The translations under genes were made by a program, and so were the position numbers. The notes below the pieces were generated by a model. It was not told where the DNA came from and made no database searches. It saw only the letters and a program-made list of their open reading frames with translations. Shown here piece by piece: positions 36,429 to 44,729 of a DNA stretch of 64,000 nt. The stretch covers positions 291,652 through 355,651 of the forward strand of contig JACPEA010000001.1 in the NCBI GenBank assembly GCA_016183765.1, given 5' to 3'. Within the stretch, counting starts at the first letter, position 1; the number at the start of each line of letters is the position of its first letter. The stretch is from Bacteroidota bacterium. Its GTDB lineage: Bacteria; Bacteroidota; Bacteroidia; Chitinophagales; Chitinophagaceae.

Positions 36429-37175
36429 TCAGGCATTCGTGTTGGGTTCTTTTGCAACGCTATCGGCCGGTTTCACCAGCCTGCCCGCTAAAAGGGCATT
36501 ATACTGGTCTACCAGTGCATTGATCTCATTGCAGGCTTTGGCAAAGGGTTCTGCCCCCTGGTTAATGGTAAAATAGGCATCTACATGATTGCGTAATGCA
36601 TAATAGGCATTGGCCACATTTACTCTTTTCTGCTTGATATTATCCGGTGACGCAGCCCCTATTTCCTGTGTGCGTGAGATATAACGGGTATTGAATGCCG
36701 TATTGGCCTGTTCCAGTTCCGTTAACCAATCACCAACCTGCAAGGAGACCATTGCGGCTTGTAGTTCCGGTTTGTTTTTCCAGTCGCCAACGATACTGCT
36801 GATGGTGGCCGTCTCGCTCATATAATTGTCTCTGGCTACGCCTGCTCCATACAGTTTCAGGTTAGCCTGTAACAGGTTGGCCGGGTTTCGTATGGCTGGA
36901 TTAAAATGGTGCGTAAAGGCATTTATCAGCGCTGAAATACCGGTAACCGCTTCATCGCGGCGAATATCCAATGCGATGATCTCTTCTGTTACAGGGTTGC
37001 TGCGGTCTGTTTTGAATAGTTCCTGTAAGGAAACATACTCAGCCTGTAATTGAGTAAACTGACCCGATACCTGTAATTGGACCGGGTTATTAAGCGATAC
37101 AATACCCAGGATATCAGAAATGAATTGCAAAAACTCACCGTTGCGGAGCGTTTGCAAAGGAATGCTGTTGATCAT
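36429..37175 (-). CDS. DUF6261 family protein inside the cas operon
   Basis: A 248-residue, mostly helical soluble protein starting MINSIPLQTLRNGEFLQF, with no signal peptide or membrane segment. The pattern LRNGEF, then EEIIALDIRRDEAVTGISALINAFTHHFNP, WLTELEQANTAFNTRY and AYYALRNHVDA matches DUF6261, a Bacteroidota family of unknown function with repeated long helices. It lies between cas9 and cas1 on the same strand, where type II-C loci normally have nothing. A hairpin follows it and a long palindrome precedes it, so it may be an inserted cassette or a local accessory factor. ATG at 37175 is preferred over a TTG three codons upstream. Confidence 0.8.
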   Translation of the reverse strand: MINSIPLQTLRNGEFLQFISDILGIVSLNNPVQLQVSGQFTQLQAEYVSLQELFKTDRSNPVTEEIIALDIRRDEAVTGISALINAFTHHFNPAIRNPANLLQANLKLYGAGVARDNYMSETATISSIVGDWKNKPELQAAMVSLQVGDWLTELEQANTAFNTRYISRTQEIGAASPDNIKQKRVNVANAYYALRNHVDAYFTINQGAEPFAKACNEINALVDQYNALLAGRLVKPADSVAKEPNTNA

Positions 37176-37184
37176 GATTATCAA

Positions 37185-37517
37185 TGTTTTGTGTAAAATG
37201 ATAGGGATGATGCCTGGTTTGCCGGAAAACCGGTAACAGGCCTGTTTTTTCCATTCTACCCTTATAGAATGTCCAATGCAAGCCTGTTACCGGTTTTCCG
37301 GAAGATAGAAGACGAGGTTTGCTATGCAGCAGGGTATCTACGGGCATAGAACCGCGGCAACCCATCTGAATGGGAGTTGCAACAGGAGGGGGACGGGAAA
37401 TGAACAGACAATACATAATGTACCTGTTTATAACAGTGCCATATTTGTCAATACCAACAGTCTTGTTCAGTTCCGGTTTATCTGGTCAGTGGGGGTCAGG
37501 GGGGCACAGCCGGTTAT
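37185..37517. other. gap between cas9 and DUF6261 gene
   Basis: This 333-bp stretch has no supported gene. Its main content is the nested palindrome at 37222-37301. The remainder looks like ordinary spacer sequence. Confidence 0.6.
37222..37301. repeat. 80-bp nested palindrome, 20-bp perfect arms
   Basis: The arms CCGGAAAACCGGTAACAGGC and GCCTGTTACCGGTTTTCCGG are exact reverse complements. Inside them lies a second stem, CATTCTA/TAGAATG, with a 6-nt loop. There is no T-run on either strand next to the arms, so a simple terminator is unlikely. No target duplication is visible. Confidence 0.75.
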
Positions 37518-40500
37518 TTATTCGTCGATCTTTACGATCTCACCTAATGCGTTTAATCTGATTTTTATAGGGTTTCTTTTCTGAAATGTTTTGAGGCTAC
37601 TAATTCTGATAAACCTTCCGATTCCCATTGAAAGGGATTCACCCCCGTTCTTTTTATCATCGGTACTGGTTTCCAGGTGATGCCTGAAAACATAATAAGT
37701 ACTGGCTATTTTCTGAACACGATACAGGTGCATGCTTAACTCGGCCAGGTTATTCTTCTTGATACAATCAGTGATGATCTCGGGCGTTAAATCAAACAGG
37801 AACAGTTCATTTTGCGATAGACTTGTCATGAATTCCCAATCATCTCTGGGTAATTTTTCAAGAATCGTTTGATTGTCGAAACCGTCAGTTAATACCTGGT
37901 CCCAGACATTTGAAGGGTTTTTGATGACAATGGGCAGTTTATTCTTTTTTCTTTCCAATGCATCCCAAAAACTAACTGTATTTTCCTGCAGGTTGCCCTC
38001 TTTGTCTTTATAAAGGGCAATATGGTGGTTGTTCCGGGTACTTACAAAGTCTATGGCCAGGCCCTCGGAGTTGCGATGTAATGGTGTGAGGTCAGTTAAT
38101 CCTGTAAAACAGCGTACCGCTTTAACGGGTATTTGTTTTTTTTCGTGTAACCAGATCGGGTTTTCCGATAAATTTTTAAAGGCTTCTTTTGGATTATTTC
38201 CGTGCTGATTCAGCCTTTCCTTAACCAGCTTTTTAATGTTTTCATCAACAATATATTCGGCATCGGCAGCTTTAAAATTGCCATCAAGATTGTATCGTAC
38301 CACAAATTCATGCTTAAATACGGAGATCTTTTTAAGATGATCGGGTAAAGGACTTTTAGCGGTATCAGCAAATGCTTTTTTAGGGTCGTTATTATTTGCT
38401 GCAAGTCTTTGCTCCAGTTCTGTTCGTATGGACGGATGAACTATGTTGTTCCATTGGTTAAATTTAGATGTAAGTGCCAGTTTCTCGAATCTTTTGATCT
38501 GTCCGTATACGGTTTCTTTGTGCAGGAACCCCCTGGGTGTTAGTTCCTCGGTTTCTTTTATGAGTTTATTATTGCTGAAGATCCTGTTTTTGTTTTTGGT
38601 GAAAACTTTCTTTCCTGCTTTGTAACTGACTAAAATCTGTTCTGTTGCATTTATGACGTCTTTCACAAAACCTTTCCAGGGTTCGGGAAATTTATAGCCG
38701 CTTTCTTTCAGTTCCCGCTGGTTGGCATGGTTCTGGTTGAGCCGGTTCAGTTTTTGTATCATACTCTGGGTAGTTAACGCAACCACCAATGCATCAATGG
38801 CATGGTGCCGTTGGTCGTCACGTTTGCTCCAGAGGTCTTTTTTGATTTCTTCTATTTCGTGGATGCTGCCATCCGGTTTTTGGATGGTTTTGGAAATAGT
38901 TAATCCCGCTTTTTTATATTTCTCAAAATTCAGGTGTTGCAATACCCTGTTGATACCCCAGTTTTCCCGCAGATAATCGGTTACACTGCCACTGGTACTA
39001 TATACCCTGTAAGCTATTTCCTGTAACAGATCTTTAACTTCCCTGGCTATATACGCTGTTTCACGCATTTGCCTGTTAATGAAGTCATCCGGAATTTTAT
39101 CGCCTGGCATCAGCAAATAGTTCAATTTTGTCCGGCTGATGCCCTCTTTTTTGAAATGATGTTTTTTTACAAACTCCGTATAGTCGTGAAATTTTTGCTC
39201 TCCCAATGAATGAATAAAATCAAAAGCTGTCATGTTGTCTTTTTGCTTATTTAAAACAACACGGGCAATGGTTTTATTGGCGAAACTGTCATCAAACAAC
39301 CTGCTTTTAGGAATAATATGTTCTACTTCATAATCGCCATTGAATAATTCTCTTAACTGTACCGGATGATTGGGTTCGTAAGGTGAAACTCCGCCAAATT
39401 CATCAAACAGTTTTACCTTTTCAATATCTCTTCTGCTCACGCTGGTGAATCCCAATTCTTTTTTTAAGCGCTCTGCTATGGCTTTGTGTTCGGTGTCCCG
39501 TTTATTATTACGGCTGAAGGTGTTATTTCTTTGTTCGGCATTTTGTTTTAGCTCTCTGCCTAATTCCACTCTGATCTCAAATTTGTCATTGTCGCGGTCT
39601 TTACGACTGACAAGCCCGCTTTTTTCATCAATAATAGTATTGACCAGGTTAATGATCTGGTTGATGATTTTTTCAACAACGGGATTTCTTAATGTGTTTT
39701 TAGCATAGAGATCCAGTTTGTCTGCAAGTTCCCTGGATAAATTTTCGGTGGTAGTTATGGAATTCGAATGGTTGTATCCGGCATATGAGCAGGCTTTGTC
39801 ATAAGTATGCCCTTGCATCAGCTGCGGGACGATTTTCCGATAGGCTTTAGCACTGATACTGCCGTATCCGGTTTTGGAAAAATCTATTTTGGATAGGCTT
39901 TCGGCTTGTTGGGGAGAGAGCCCGAAATCATTCACCAGGTGCCTGATTAAATGGTCTGCTTCTTCAATGGAGTATACTAAATGCCATAAGCGGTATAGAG
40001 GTTGCTTCTCAACACCGGGGTCAATTACGGGGATCTCTCTTACTTCGCCCGTTGAATGGTCTGTAAAGTTTTTATTTGTGATGGTGAGGTTTAACTGCAG
40101 GCAGTCAGCTTCGTCATCTGTGATTACTTTGCGTAATGCTGCGCGTGTTTTATTTCCTTCGATCAGGTCTTTTTTCAGGTTTGTATAATAATTATCGGAT
40201 GGAGTGAGGCCAAGTTTTTTCTTTAATTCCGTAGTACTGATTTTCTCTTTTTTGTTTAATTCATCGAATAAAAGTTGTTTTTGTTCCTGTGTCAGTGATA
40301 TGTCTGATCCTGACTTATCCCGGATCTTAAGATGGTTGATGTCCTGCCAGATCTTGGCGATCTGGAATAAAGGATTGCTCTTGGCTATGGCTTTGGGGCT
40401 GATTTTGATTTTTTGTCCGGCATCGTCTACTAAGAATGAGCCGGTTTTATCTTTCGCATAGCTATATTCAAATAAGCAGTCGCTGATTAAATGCTTTTGA

Positions 40501-41246
40501 CTTTTCAGGGGCCTTTGAAAATAGATGATCTCGTTGAAAAATTTCCGAAGATTTGACTCTGTAAGGATATCGGGATAATATTTTTTTTGAATGTTCCAGA
40601 TAGCTAAAAATTCGGCTTCGTAGCTTTTTCGTAAAAAGATGTTTTCTTTTATCCGGAAATGGCTGTTGCTTTGTAATTGTTCGTAGAAATATTGCCCGAT
40701 CGTTAAACCTTTTTCCCGAAGATGTTCTTCGCGTATGTTGATCTTATCCGTATAACTTAATTTTTGGGGCTTCTTTTCCTCAGATGGTGCATTGACAGTT
40801 ACGGGTTTTGTTTCCTCTTCGTTGTTGGCTTTCCGGTTACTTTTATATCCCCTTTTTTGGTTTAAATGATAAAAGATCCTGCCTATTTCCTGCAAACTGA
40901 GTTGTTGGTGAATGGCTTTGTCCCGTAAAGAATATAAGTCAAGTACATTCAATCTGAAAAGCGCCTCATCTGGCATCATCCCCAGATCGCGTAGCAGAGA
41001 GGTCAATTTGTGTTTCCGCATCTTATAACGATGGAAACCGCGCCTGACCCCTCTTTTTATTCTTCGGTCAGCATTTTTGCTGATGGCATTCCCTTTCGTG
41101 AATTCATCCGCTTCGGTAGGATTAAGAGGGATGATGCGACTACCCATCTTAATAATACTATATTGCTCACTATCAGTTTCCGGTTCGTGTATCAATGCCC
41201 ACCCGATTGAATTTACACCTACATCAAGGCCTAAAATTATTTTCAT
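37518..41246 (-). CDS. cas9: type II-C CRISPR effector endonuclease Cas9
   Basis: A 1,242-residue RNA-guided DNA endonuclease. RuvC-I is at the N terminus (ILGLDVGVNSIGWAL, Asp8), followed by the Arg-rich bridge helix (ADRRIKRGVRRGFHRYKMRK). RuvC-II is IRVELGREL with Glu561; HNH is YEVEHIIPKSRLFDDSFANK with His643; RuvC-III is RHHAIDALVVAL with His815 and Asp818. All catalytic residues are present, so both strands should be cut. The length falls between the compact II-C group and the 1,400-residue Bacteroidota enzymes. The gene is divergent from the tracrRNA, whose promoter overlaps its start codon. The C-terminal PAM-interacting region (about 1000-1242) gives no readable PAM. Confidence 0.98.
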   Translation of the reverse strand: MKIILGLDVGVNSIGWALIHEPETDSEQYSIIKMGSRIIPLNPTEADEFTKGNAISKNADRRIKRGVRRGFHRYKMRKHKLTSLLRDLGMMPDEALFRLNVLDLYSLRDKAIHQQLSLQEIGRIFYHLNQKRGYKSNRKANNEEETKPVTVNAPSEEKKPQKLSYTDKINIREEHLREKGLTIGQYFYEQLQSNSHFRIKENIFLRKSYEAEFLAIWNIQKKYYPDILTESNLRKFFNEIIYFQRPLKSQKHLISDCLFEYSYAKDKTGSFLVDDAGQKIKISPKAIAKSNPLFQIAKIWQDINHLKIRDKSGSDISLTQEQKQLLFDELNKKEKISTTELKKKLGLTPSDNYYTNLKKDLIEGNKTRAALRKVITDDEADCLQLNLTITNKNFTDHSTGEVREIPVIDPGVEKQPLYRLWHLVYSIEEADHLIRHLVNDFGLSPQQAESLSKIDFSKTGYGSISAKAYRKIVPQLMQGHTYDKACSYAGYNHSNSITTTENLSRELADKLDLYAKNTLRNPVVEKIINQIINLVNTIIDEKSGLVSRKDRDNDKFEIRVELGRELKQNAEQRNNTFSRNNKRDTEHKAIAERLKKELGFTSVSRRDIEKVKLFDEFGGVSPYEPNHPVQLRELFNGDYEVEHIIPKSRLFDDSFANKTIARVVLNKQKDNMTAFDFIHSLGEQKFHDYTEFVKKHHFKKEGISRTKLNYLLMPGDKIPDDFINRQMRETAYIAREVKDLLQEIAYRVYSTSGSVTDYLRENWGINRVLQHLNFEKYKKAGLTISKTIQKPDGSIHEIEEIKKDLWSKRDDQRHHAIDALVVALTTQSMIQKLNRLNQNHANQRELKESGYKFPEPWKGFVKDVINATEQILVSYKAGKKVFTKNKNRIFSNNKLIKETEELTPRGFLHKETVYGQIKRFEKLALTSKFNQWNNIVHPSIRTELEQRLAANNNDPKKAFADTAKSPLPDHLKKISVFKHEFVVRYNLDGNFKAADAEYIVDENIKKLVKERLNQHGNNPKEAFKNLSENPIWLHEKKQIPVKAVRCFTGLTDLTPLHRNSEGLAIDFVSTRNNHHIALYKDKEGNLQENTVSFWDALERKKNKLPIVIKNPSNVWDQVLTDGFDNQTILEKLPRDDWEFMTSLSQNELFLFDLTPEIITDCIKKNNLAELSMHLYRVQKIASTYYVFRHHLETSTDDKKNGGESLSMGIGRFIRISSLKTFQKRNPIKIRLNALGEIVKIDE

Positions 41247-41271
41247 AGAATAGATATTAGTTCTATATTTA
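41241..41271 (+). promoter_or_regulatory. tracrRNA promoter overlapping the cas9 start codon
   Basis: A TTTC element (41241-41244) lies 19 nt before TATATTTA (41264-41271), close to the TTTG/TAnnTTTG consensus. Transcription would begin at about 41278, at the first base-pairing residues of the anti-repeat. Confidence 0.55.
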
Positions 41272-41275
41272 GCTT

Positions 41276-41350
41276 ACAATTTGAAGCAAATCACAATAAG
41301 GTTTTACCGTTGTGAAAACATTTTAGCCGGGGTCATGCCTCGGCTTTTTT
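41276..41350 (+). ncRNA. tracrRNA
   Basis: The anti-repeat at 41276-41297 pairs with 22 of the first 23-24 repeat bases, with one bulged T in the repeat. It is followed by the small AAGG-TTTTA-CCGTT nexus, GTGAAAACATTTT, and a terminator hairpin (AGCCGGGG at 41325-41332 with CCTCGGCT at 41338-41345, loop TCATG) ending in six T. This layout matches II-C tracrRNAs of Bacteroidota. It guides RNase III processing of crRNA and loads Cas9. Confidence 0.93.
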
Positions 41351-41490
41351 ATTACAACTATTAGTGAATGTCGTTGGCTTTCGACATTCCGGGGGGAGGG
41401 AGGATGAATAAATATAAATAACCTTTTGGAAAATTCAATAGAAATTCTCGGGTAATTGTTGGGGGCTGATACAGCTGCCTTTGTATCATT

Positions 41491-42492
41491 TTACTTTTTC
41501 CAATACCTGCTAAATCCCTGTGTAGCATGATACACGATCCGGTTATTCCGCAATTCTGTGATCAGCAGTTCTGCTCCTTTTTGGACCGCCAGTTTTTTAG
41601 CTTCAGCAATGGAAAGGATACTGCAGGCAGTAGCCAGCCAGTCGGCCAGGGCGCCATCGGCTGCTATCACGGTCACATTCCGCTGCGAAGCGATCCCGTA
41701 ACCGGTCCTGGGATCTACAATATGCGAATACTTTTTTCCTTCATGTTCCATATACTGATACACATCACCGGAAGTGGCCACCGCTTTGTTTTGCAACAAC
41801 AACCTGCGGGGCAGCAGTTCGTCTGTATTTTCAGGTAGGTTGATAGCGATGGTCCAGCCCCTGGTACCCGGAGGCGCCTGGCTCATGGCCATATCCCCGC
41901 CCGCATCCAACAGCGCCTGTGTAACACCTCTTGCCTGTAAAAAGCGGATCACTTCCTGTGCGGTATATCCTTTGGCAATACCACCCAGGTCAAGCAACAT
42001 ACCTGTTTTCTCCAACAGGATACTGGAATCGGAAGGGTTCATCCGGACATGCCGGAATCCCACTAACTCATGCGCCCGCAAAACAGAGAGACTATCCGGA
42101 AACTTTTTTTCTTTCCTGGCTTTCCGCCATAAACGGCTCATCGGACCCACTGTGATATCGAACGAATGAGCGCTTTGCCGGTAGGCTTCTTTGCTCTGTA
42201 AAATGATCTTCCATAATCTGGAAGAAACAGGGCTGGCTGTTTTTCCCGCCTGTGCATTCAGCCGGCTTAATTCGCTGCTGCTGTCGTAGTCACTGAAGAT
42301 CCGGTTCAGCGAATCTACCAGCGCAAAACATGCTGTAGCCAGTGAAGCGGCTTTGGCCGAATCGTCTGAAACCAGTACCAGGTTGAAGGGAGAGCCCATT
42401 TTATGCTGGGTAAAATGAAATTTCCGCGCCTGCGCATGCAGTTGCCCGGTTAACAGCAACGTGGAAAAAAAGAAAAGGATTTGTTTTTGCAA
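41491..42492 (-). CDS. apbE: FAD:protein FMN transferase (ApbE family)
   Basis: A 333-residue exported flavinyltransferase that attaches FMN covalently to Thr or Ser of target flavoproteins. It has signal peptide ILFFFSTLLLTGQLHAQ, the FDITVGPMSRLWR segment, the flavin and Mg-binding LDLGGIAKGYTAQEVIRFL and ALLDAGGDMA, and C-terminal YSHIVDPRTGYGI. The start appears to be TTG, since no in-frame ATG or GTG precedes the signal. It lies alone, divergent from the sugar-isomerase-like gene. Its target flavoprotein is not in this window. Confidence 0.92.
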   Translation of the reverse strand: MQKQILFFFSTLLLTGQLHAQARKFHFTQHKMGSPFNLVLVSDDSAKAASLATACFALVDSLNRIFSDYDSSSELSRLNAQAGKTASPVSSRLWKIILQSKEAYRQSAHSFDITVGPMSRLWRKARKEKKFPDSLSVLRAHELVGFRHVRMNPSDSSILLEKTGMLLDLGGIAKGYTAQEVIRFLQARGVTQALLDAGGDMAMSQAPPGTRGWTIAINLPENTDELLPRRLLLQNKAVATSGDVYQYMEHEGKKYSHIVDPRTGYGIASQRNVTVIAADGALADWLATACSILSIAEAKKLAVQKGAELLITELRNNRIVYHATQGFSRYWKK

Positions 42493-42545
42493 AGTGCCGG
42501 TTTGTTAAAGTGATATCAGTAAATTTAAGCACAAAAAAAAGGTAT

Positions 42546-43469
42546 ATGCAAAGAAGAAAATTCATGCAGCAGACTTTATTGGCCGGGGGCTCGTTGGTAA
42601 CCGCTACGGCTGCATTCTCTGCACAGAACAAAAAAGAACTGCTCGACAATAATGAACCCTTTCATCTGCCTTATGCCATTCACGATGGGATGTTCAAAAA
42701 CCATGGCGGGCCGGATATCGTAGACCAGATCAAGTTTGCCCACTCGGTGGGTTTCCGGGCCCTGGAAGACAATGGAATGATGAGCCGCACGCCCGAACAG
42801 CAGAAACGCATTGGCGATACACTGGAACAACTGGGCTGGTCGATGGGGGTGTTTGTGGTGGAGTTTGACAAATGGCCTTTGTCTACCAATATGGCCGGCG
42901 GTAAAAAAGAATGGAAGGAAAAATTCATACAATACTGTAAAGATGCGGTAGAAGTGGCCAAACGCTGCCATGCCAAATGGGTGACCGTTGTACCCGGTAA
43001 TTACGACAGGAGCCTGCCCATGGGTTTTCAGACGGCTAATGTGATCGAGTTCCTTCGGCGCGGAGCAGAGATACTGGAACCCGCCGGACTGGTGATGGTG
43101 CTGGAACCGTTAAGCGATACACCGGACCTGTTCCTGCGTTATTCCGATCAGACCTATGCCATCTGTAAAGCGGTGAATAGTCCTTCCTGTAAGATACTGT
43201 TCGATATGTATCATATGCAACGTAATGAAGGGAACCTGATTGCCAATATGAACCGGGCCTGGGATGAAATTGGGTATCTGCAGATAGGAGATAACCCCGG
43301 CAGAAAAGAACCCGGCACGGGTGAAATGAATTACCGGAATATCTTCAAACATATTCATGGTAAAGGGTACAAAGGGGTGTTAGGTATGGAGCATGGTAAC
43401 GCGGCTCCGGGTAAAGAAGGCGAACTGGCCCTGATCAGGGCATACCGTGATGCGGATAATTTCCTGTAA
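42546..43469 (+). CDS. TIM-barrel sugar isomerase-like protein (hydroxypyruvate isomerase type)
   Basis: A 307-residue protein with a Tat-like leader (MQRRKFMQQTLLAGGSLVTATAAFS), hence periplasmic, and a xylose-isomerase-like TIM barrel. Conserved parts are VGFRALEDNGMMSR, LVMVLEPLSDTPD (metal-binding Glu), CKILFDMYHMQRNEGNL and GYKGVLGMEHGN. It resembles hydroxypyruvate isomerases and 3-ketosugar-processing enzymes associated with Gfo/Idh/MocA oxidoreductases. The latter fit the expanded oxidoreductase set of this window. The exact reaction is unknown. The ATG at 42546 starts the Tat leader properly. Confidence 0.85.
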   Translation: MQRRKFMQQTLLAGGSLVTATAAFSAQNKKELLDNNEPFHLPYAIHDGMFKNHGGPDIVDQIKFAHSVGFRALEDNGMMSRTPEQQKRIGDTLEQLGWSMGVFVVEFDKWPLSTNMAGGKKEWKEKFIQYCKDAVEVAKRCHAKWVTVVPGNYDRSLPMGFQTANVIEFLRRGAEILEPAGLVMVLEPLSDTPDLFLRYSDQTYAICKAVNSPSCKILFDMYHMQRNEGNLIANMNRAWDEIGYLQIGDNPGRKEPGTGEMNYRNIFKHIHGKGYKGVLGMEHGNAAPGKEGELALIRAYRDADNFL

Positions 43470-43540
43470 AGGAGTTGTTAACAGATTGGACGAATTCAAG
43501 TAAAAAGGAATACTGTAACTAAAACTACGCATACTTTTTT

Positions 43541-44161
43541 CTATCTGAAATCTGGACAACAAAAAGATCTTCCACATAAATAACAGCATGCAAGGTAAGT
43601 CAGAAACCCAGGAATTGTAGCGGAGCAAACACCGCAGCATATATAAAAATCCAAAGGACAACATAATGAACCTGATGGGTCTTGGGCTGGGTCTATAAGA
43701 TTTGTCTTCTTTTGAAGTGTTTGAGATCTAAGTCTTAATGATTTTTCTTGAAATTTTTTAAACCTTTCTGGGTTTTGTTGAAAATTCCTTACCATGATTT
43801 TGTATTCTAAAATTTGTTCAGTTTCGGACTTTTTACATGTGATACAATTGAAACTTGCATTTGGGGTTAACCCCAACGTTGTAAGTTTAGATTGAAAACG
43901 AATAGCAGCTGCTTTGACCTCTTCAGACAATTTTAGATAGGTTGTTTTATCCATATCGATTGCGGATAATAAGATTGATTCATTTGATAAATCTAAATTT
44001 GTTACATCAATCTTCTTATCTATGAATTTTAGCATTACAGCCGTATTTGTTGAAGCAATGAATTGCCAATCTCGATCATCTGTAATTTTATTTAACAAAG
44101 TTAACGTGGCAGAGTCGGTGGCGGGTTTTGCACTATTATTGCTAATTGTTGATTTATCCAT
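43541..44161 (-). CDS. Cys-rich protein with frameshifted lipoprotein signal
   Basis: The intact frame from its first ATG encodes 206 residues, with a polar N-terminal part and a Cys-rich hydrophobic tail (CCPLDFYICCGVCSATIPG, CCYLCGRSFCCPDFR; 11 Cys in about 45 residues). Upstream, the same frame encodes a perfect lipoprotein signal (ILRISISILTITSWLLFSC, then NQKS). The ATG that would start it (44265-44263) is one base out of frame across a run of seven A. The gene is thus either broken, phase-variable or misread at a homopolymer. It is AT-rich relative to its neighbours. No family is recognised. Confidence 0.7.
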   Translation of the reverse strand: MDKSTISNNSAKPATDSATLTLLNKITDDRDWQFIASTNTAVMLKFIDKKIDVTNLDLSNESILLSAIDMDKTTYLKLSEEVKAAAIRFQSKLTTLGLTPNASFNCITCKKSETEQILEYKIMVRNFQQNPERFKKFQEKSLRLRSQTLQKKTNLIDPAQDPSGSLCCPLDFYICCGVCSATIPGFLTYLACCYLCGRSFCCPDFR

Positions 44162-44275
44162 TCTTGATTGGTCTACTGTACTTACACTTTTTTGATTGCA
44201 TGAAAATAAAAGCCAAGAGGTAATTGTTAGAATGGATATGCTTATTCTTAAAATGTTTTTTTCATAAAAGTTGGT

Positions 44276-44521
44276 TTAAGTTTTTATTTTATTTTTTCTT
44301 GAAAAGATGCCATTGATAAGTATTATTGCTAAAACCAGACAAAAAAATAGTTGCTTATTGTTACTGTTGGTAAATGCCTTATAACCAAGATAAATGAGTA
44401 AGCAGCTTGTTAAAACTATTTTGCTCCAAATAAATATTTTTCGTTCTCCTATCTTTTTCGATAGAATTTTATTGAAAAAAAAGAAGGTGAGCATCGATAA
44501 AGCGATAATCAGAATTTCCAT
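44276..44521 (-). CDS. small membrane protein (81 aa)
   Basis: An 81-residue protein with three hydrophobic segments: MEILIIALSMLTFFFFNKIL, IWSKIVLTSCLLIYLGYKAF and QLFFCLVLAIILINGIF. It has a basic C-terminal tail. The start at 44521 is preferred to an earlier ATG because the extra residues would come from the nearby MITE. It lies 10 bp upstream of the frameshifted lipoprotein gene on the same strand, so the two probably form a unit. The low GC content suggests transfer. No family is recognised. Confidence 0.55.
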   Translation of the reverse strand: MEILIIALSMLTFFFFNKILSKKIGERKIFIWSKIVLTSCLLIYLGYKAFTNSNNKQLFFCLVLAIILINGIFSRKNKIKT

Positions 44522-44590
44522 ATGCTTTATTTGATAAGTGATAAATAACCAATAAATGAATAAATATTCATAGATGATGTTTCTTGATCG

Positions 44591-44729
44591 GCGTTGTTGC
44601 ATGAATATTATAGTGGTTATAATGGTTTCAGAGGAATAACAACTCAACCTGAGCCAATTTTTGAGTTAATTATTACTTTAAACCTTTTGAAACCATTGAT
44701 AATGCTTCATTTATTCATGCAACAAGGCC
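44591..44729. mobile_element. 139-bp MITE, IS5/IS903-like ends
   Basis: The ends are GGCGTTGTTGCATGAATA (left) and GGCCTTGTTGCATGAATA (right end, reverse complement), with one mismatch in 18 bp. Complementarity continues imperfectly for about 37 bp. Both sides are flanked by the direct repeat TTCTTGATC (44582-44590 and 44730-44738), a 9-bp target duplication. The element has no transposase gene. GGC-starting 18-bp ends with 9-bp duplications are typical of the IS903 group of IS5, so a related full element should mobilise it. Confidence 0.88.

Noticed and set aside
36350..36457. 36-residue N-terminal extension of Cas1
   Set aside because: It would read through the terminator hairpin; the normal family N terminus starts at 36349.
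36429..37175. DUF6261 gene as a Csn2 or Cas4 homologue
   Set aside because: It lacks the P-loop-like Csn2 fold signals and the Cas4 Cys and RecB motifs, and matches DUF6261 patterns instead.
41366..41389. 8-bp hairpin after the tracrRNA (GAATGTCG/CGACATTC)
   Set aside because: Could be part of apbE termination, but there is no T-run on the minus strand and the stem is short.
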